Program-made: the position numbers and the translations under genes | Assembly: GCF_040954645.1 (NCBI RefSeq) | Contig: NC_092811.1 | Location: 123,711,411-123,775,410, forward strand | Reading direction: 5' to 3' | DNA from: Diabrotica undecimpunctata | Lineage: Eukaryota > Arthropoda > Insecta > Coleoptera > Chrysomelidae | Length of the DNA: 64,000 nt | Notes under the pieces: generated by a model | Database searches by the model: none | Seen by the model: the letters and a program-made list of their open reading frames with translations, nothing else | Told to the model about the DNA's origin: nothing | Part shown: piece by piece, positions 63,840-64,000 of the stretch | How positions within the stretch are numbered: position 1 is the stretch's first letter | Layout of the letters: each line of letters begins with the position of its first letter

Positions 63840-64000
63840 CAGGGATACAACTAACATCAAAGAAATGCGTCAAATATCTGGGAGTGACACTACACCAATA
63901 TGGCGGATAGGGGAGCATATACGGGTGGTAGCCCAGAAGGCAGCGAAGAGTGCGGCTGCGATGTGGAGGGTGATGCCTAACATTGGAGGACCCAAATCAG
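63840..64000 (+). mobile_element. R1-clade RT fragment, cut by window edge
   Basis: The + strand reads KKCVKYLGVTLHQ and, after a frameshift, IGEHIRVVAQKAAKSAAAMW then RVMPNIGGPKS. This is the thumb region of an R1-clade RT (KYLGV.LD..L.F..HI..VA.KAA....AL.RLMPN.GGP). The palm is not present to the left. Confidence 0.78.

Noticed and set aside
47818..64000. Further tektin exons
   Set aside because: I looked for conserved tektin blocks after the RWRD junction and saw only transposon coding sequence.

Overview
The window is a stretch of a large, AT-rich, intron-containing insect genome. The best guess is a beetle: the one complete host gene is close to insect Art7/PRMT7, and the mix of RTE, Jockey, CR1-like and R1 retrotransposons with pogo, mariner, piggyBac, hAT and Harbinger DNA transposons fits that group. 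The species cannot be named from the sequence alone. Only two host genes are visible, both on the + strand: a complete PRMT7 (protein arginine methyltransferase 7) in five coding exons spread over about 24 kb (7096-31223), and the first coding exon of a tektin-2-like gene (47587-47817) whose remaining exons were not found before the window ends. Everything else that can be recognised is transposon sequence, much of it nested.

Layout. 1-3400: LINE 3' ends and a decayed LINE. 3411-6848: a Mutator-like element with long inverted ends and a perfect 9-bp target duplication; it contains a hAT-type MITE and a tRNA-His-like pseudogene. 7096-31223: PRMT7. Intron 2 holds a hAT fragment, a Jockey/CR1-like LINE split by a pogo element, and a second LINE with a damaged RNase H. 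Intron 3 holds a PHD-finger LINE broken up by two RTE pieces. Intron 4 holds a 6.5-kb pogo composite that contains a Jockey copy and a 2.9-kb transposon with a 4-bp target duplication (possibly Sola), then a LINE split by another RTE copy. 31440-35600: a CR1-like LINE split by a structurally complete Tc1/mariner-superfamily transposon whose catalytic spacing is DD82E. 35600-42650: mariner, piggyBac and Harbinger relics, a 600-bp foldback element and LINE tails. 42650-50070: decayed LINE and DD82E copies, the tektin exon, and a mariner-like element with a foldback element inside it. 50220-64000: more LINEs, a young RTE insertion with an open 624-codon frame, a head-to-head R1 gag duplication and a Tc1 element.

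Many insertions could be delimited to the base, because the target duplication and the interrupted reading frame agree. This gives an order of events for each nest. The two elements most worth follow-up are the intact DD82E transposon (32711-35076) and the 4-bp-duplication element (24855-27742). The pogo, piggyBac and 4-bp-duplication elements all carry arrays of short repeated motifs near both ends, probably transposase-binding sites.
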